From positions 15,303,297 through 15,367,296 of the forward strand of contig OX393549.1 of NCBI GenBank assembly GCA_947650365.1: a stretch of 64,000 nucleotides of DNA, in the 5' to 3' direction. Position 1 is the first letter of the stretch. Each line of letters begins with the position of its first letter. The notes below the pieces were generated by a model. That model ran no database searches. It saw only the letters and a program-made list of their open reading frames with translations, and was not told where the DNA came from. Origin of the DNA: Chamaelirium japonicum. Its lineage: Eukaryota; Streptophyta; Magnoliopsida; Liliales; Melanthiaceae. Made by a program: the position numbers and the translations under genes. Positions 63,695 to 64,000 of the stretch are shown one piece after another.

Positions 63695-64000
63695 CGCTAA
63701 TGGTGTGTGTTTCATGTTTTTTCATGAAACCGTCATGTGCGTGCATGAATAGTATGTGCCGCCATCGGGGTTCTACGAGTAGATCATGCATAGTATTTAT
63801 ATTGTATGTTCTATGAATTGTTCTTGCAGGGCGCCGCTTCTAAAAATTATTCTGGATATATGATTGCTTGCTACCGGGGGTCAGACCTCGAGTTAGCAAA
63901 TTTTGTCTGTATGTTTTTTCTTCTGTGTGTGGATAGATTTTAGAGCCATAGTCGGGCAAGAGGTGAAGATTGACCACCCTTGATTCCCAGGCTTTTTGCT
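63695..64000 (+). other. Start of the internal region of the copia element, no ORF yet
   Basis: About 300 bp of untranslated-like sequence follow the primer site. A short Cys/Met-rich ORF ending at 63816 is not gag-like. The gag start must lie beyond the window. Confidence 0.45.

Overview
This window looks like nuclear DNA of a flowering plant. The evidence is a split nuclear gene for a chloroplast protein (LQY1), plant-type LTR retrotransposons (Ty1/copia Ale- and SIRE-like pieces, Ty3/gypsy Tat-like elements), LINE ORF1 with a DUF4283-type domain, Mutator/Ulp1 transposon genes, hAT and Tourist-like short elements, a tRNA-derived SINE and long dinucleotide microsatellites. Two small, GC-rich, intronless genes suggest a monocot, but that is a guess.

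Three loci look like host genes. (1) A 131-residue membrane protein gene at 3033-3428 (minus). (2) A diverged paralogue at 21704-22123 (minus). Both end with an SPW..A...L-L...S-QSTF signature, and each has a terminal-inverted-repeat element within about 110 bp upstream of its ATG. (3) A five-exon LQY1 gene at 30913-37690 (plus), whose third intron is 5.85 kb because it holds a truncated minus-strand copia element (31450-36649). That copia element itself holds a hAT-like element (34219-34946), and a SINE (36965-37168) ends just before exon 4.

Layout. 1-2.8 kb: relic of a copia RNase H region and LTR. 3-4.2 kb: membrane gene 1 and inverted repeats. 4.2-8.6 kb: non-coding, with a long GA microsatellite and degraded LTR-like sequence. 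8.66-14.79 kb: a structurally complete non-autonomous Tat-like element (two LTRs, 5-bp target duplication, primer site, broken gag, no pol) whose interior is filled by 200-bp, 98-bp and 36-bp tandem repeats. 14.8-15.7 kb: a repeat array of about 169 bp. 15.9-18.4 kb: a second Tat-like gag and LTR on minus. 18.9-19.2 kb: SIRE-like protease remnant. 19.5-21.7 kb: inverted repeats, AT microsatellites and tandem Helitron-like copies joined to the tail of membrane gene 2. 22.2-26.4 kb: small MITEs and another Helitron-like copy. 26.6-28.8 kb: LINE on minus. 29.1-29.8 kb: hAT-like element. 30.9-37.7 kb: LQY1. 38-44.6 kb: LTR-like sequence cut by a hAT-like element, then MITEs, a SINE and a LINE fragment. 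45-57 kb: inverted-repeat element, decayed MULE transposase (plus), decayed plant-transposon protein (plus) and decayed Ulp1-like protease gene (minus), possibly remains of one or more large Mutator-class elements. 58.07-61.3 kb: recent, lightly damaged copia element on minus, cut at its 5' side by the 2.36-kb LTR of another copia element (61316-63679, plus) that runs out of the window.

I found no CRISPR, operon, rRNA or clear tRNA gene, and no convincing new multi-gene system. The most unusual things are the nested LQY1 intron with a displaced splice acceptor, the pol-less Tat element with an indel-free 98-bp hairpin array, three hAT-like copies with near-perfect 8-bp target duplications, the gene-tail/Helitron-head tandem repeat, and the Ulp1 relic with its catalytic Cys changed to Tyr. 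All positions were read by eye; no database search was run.
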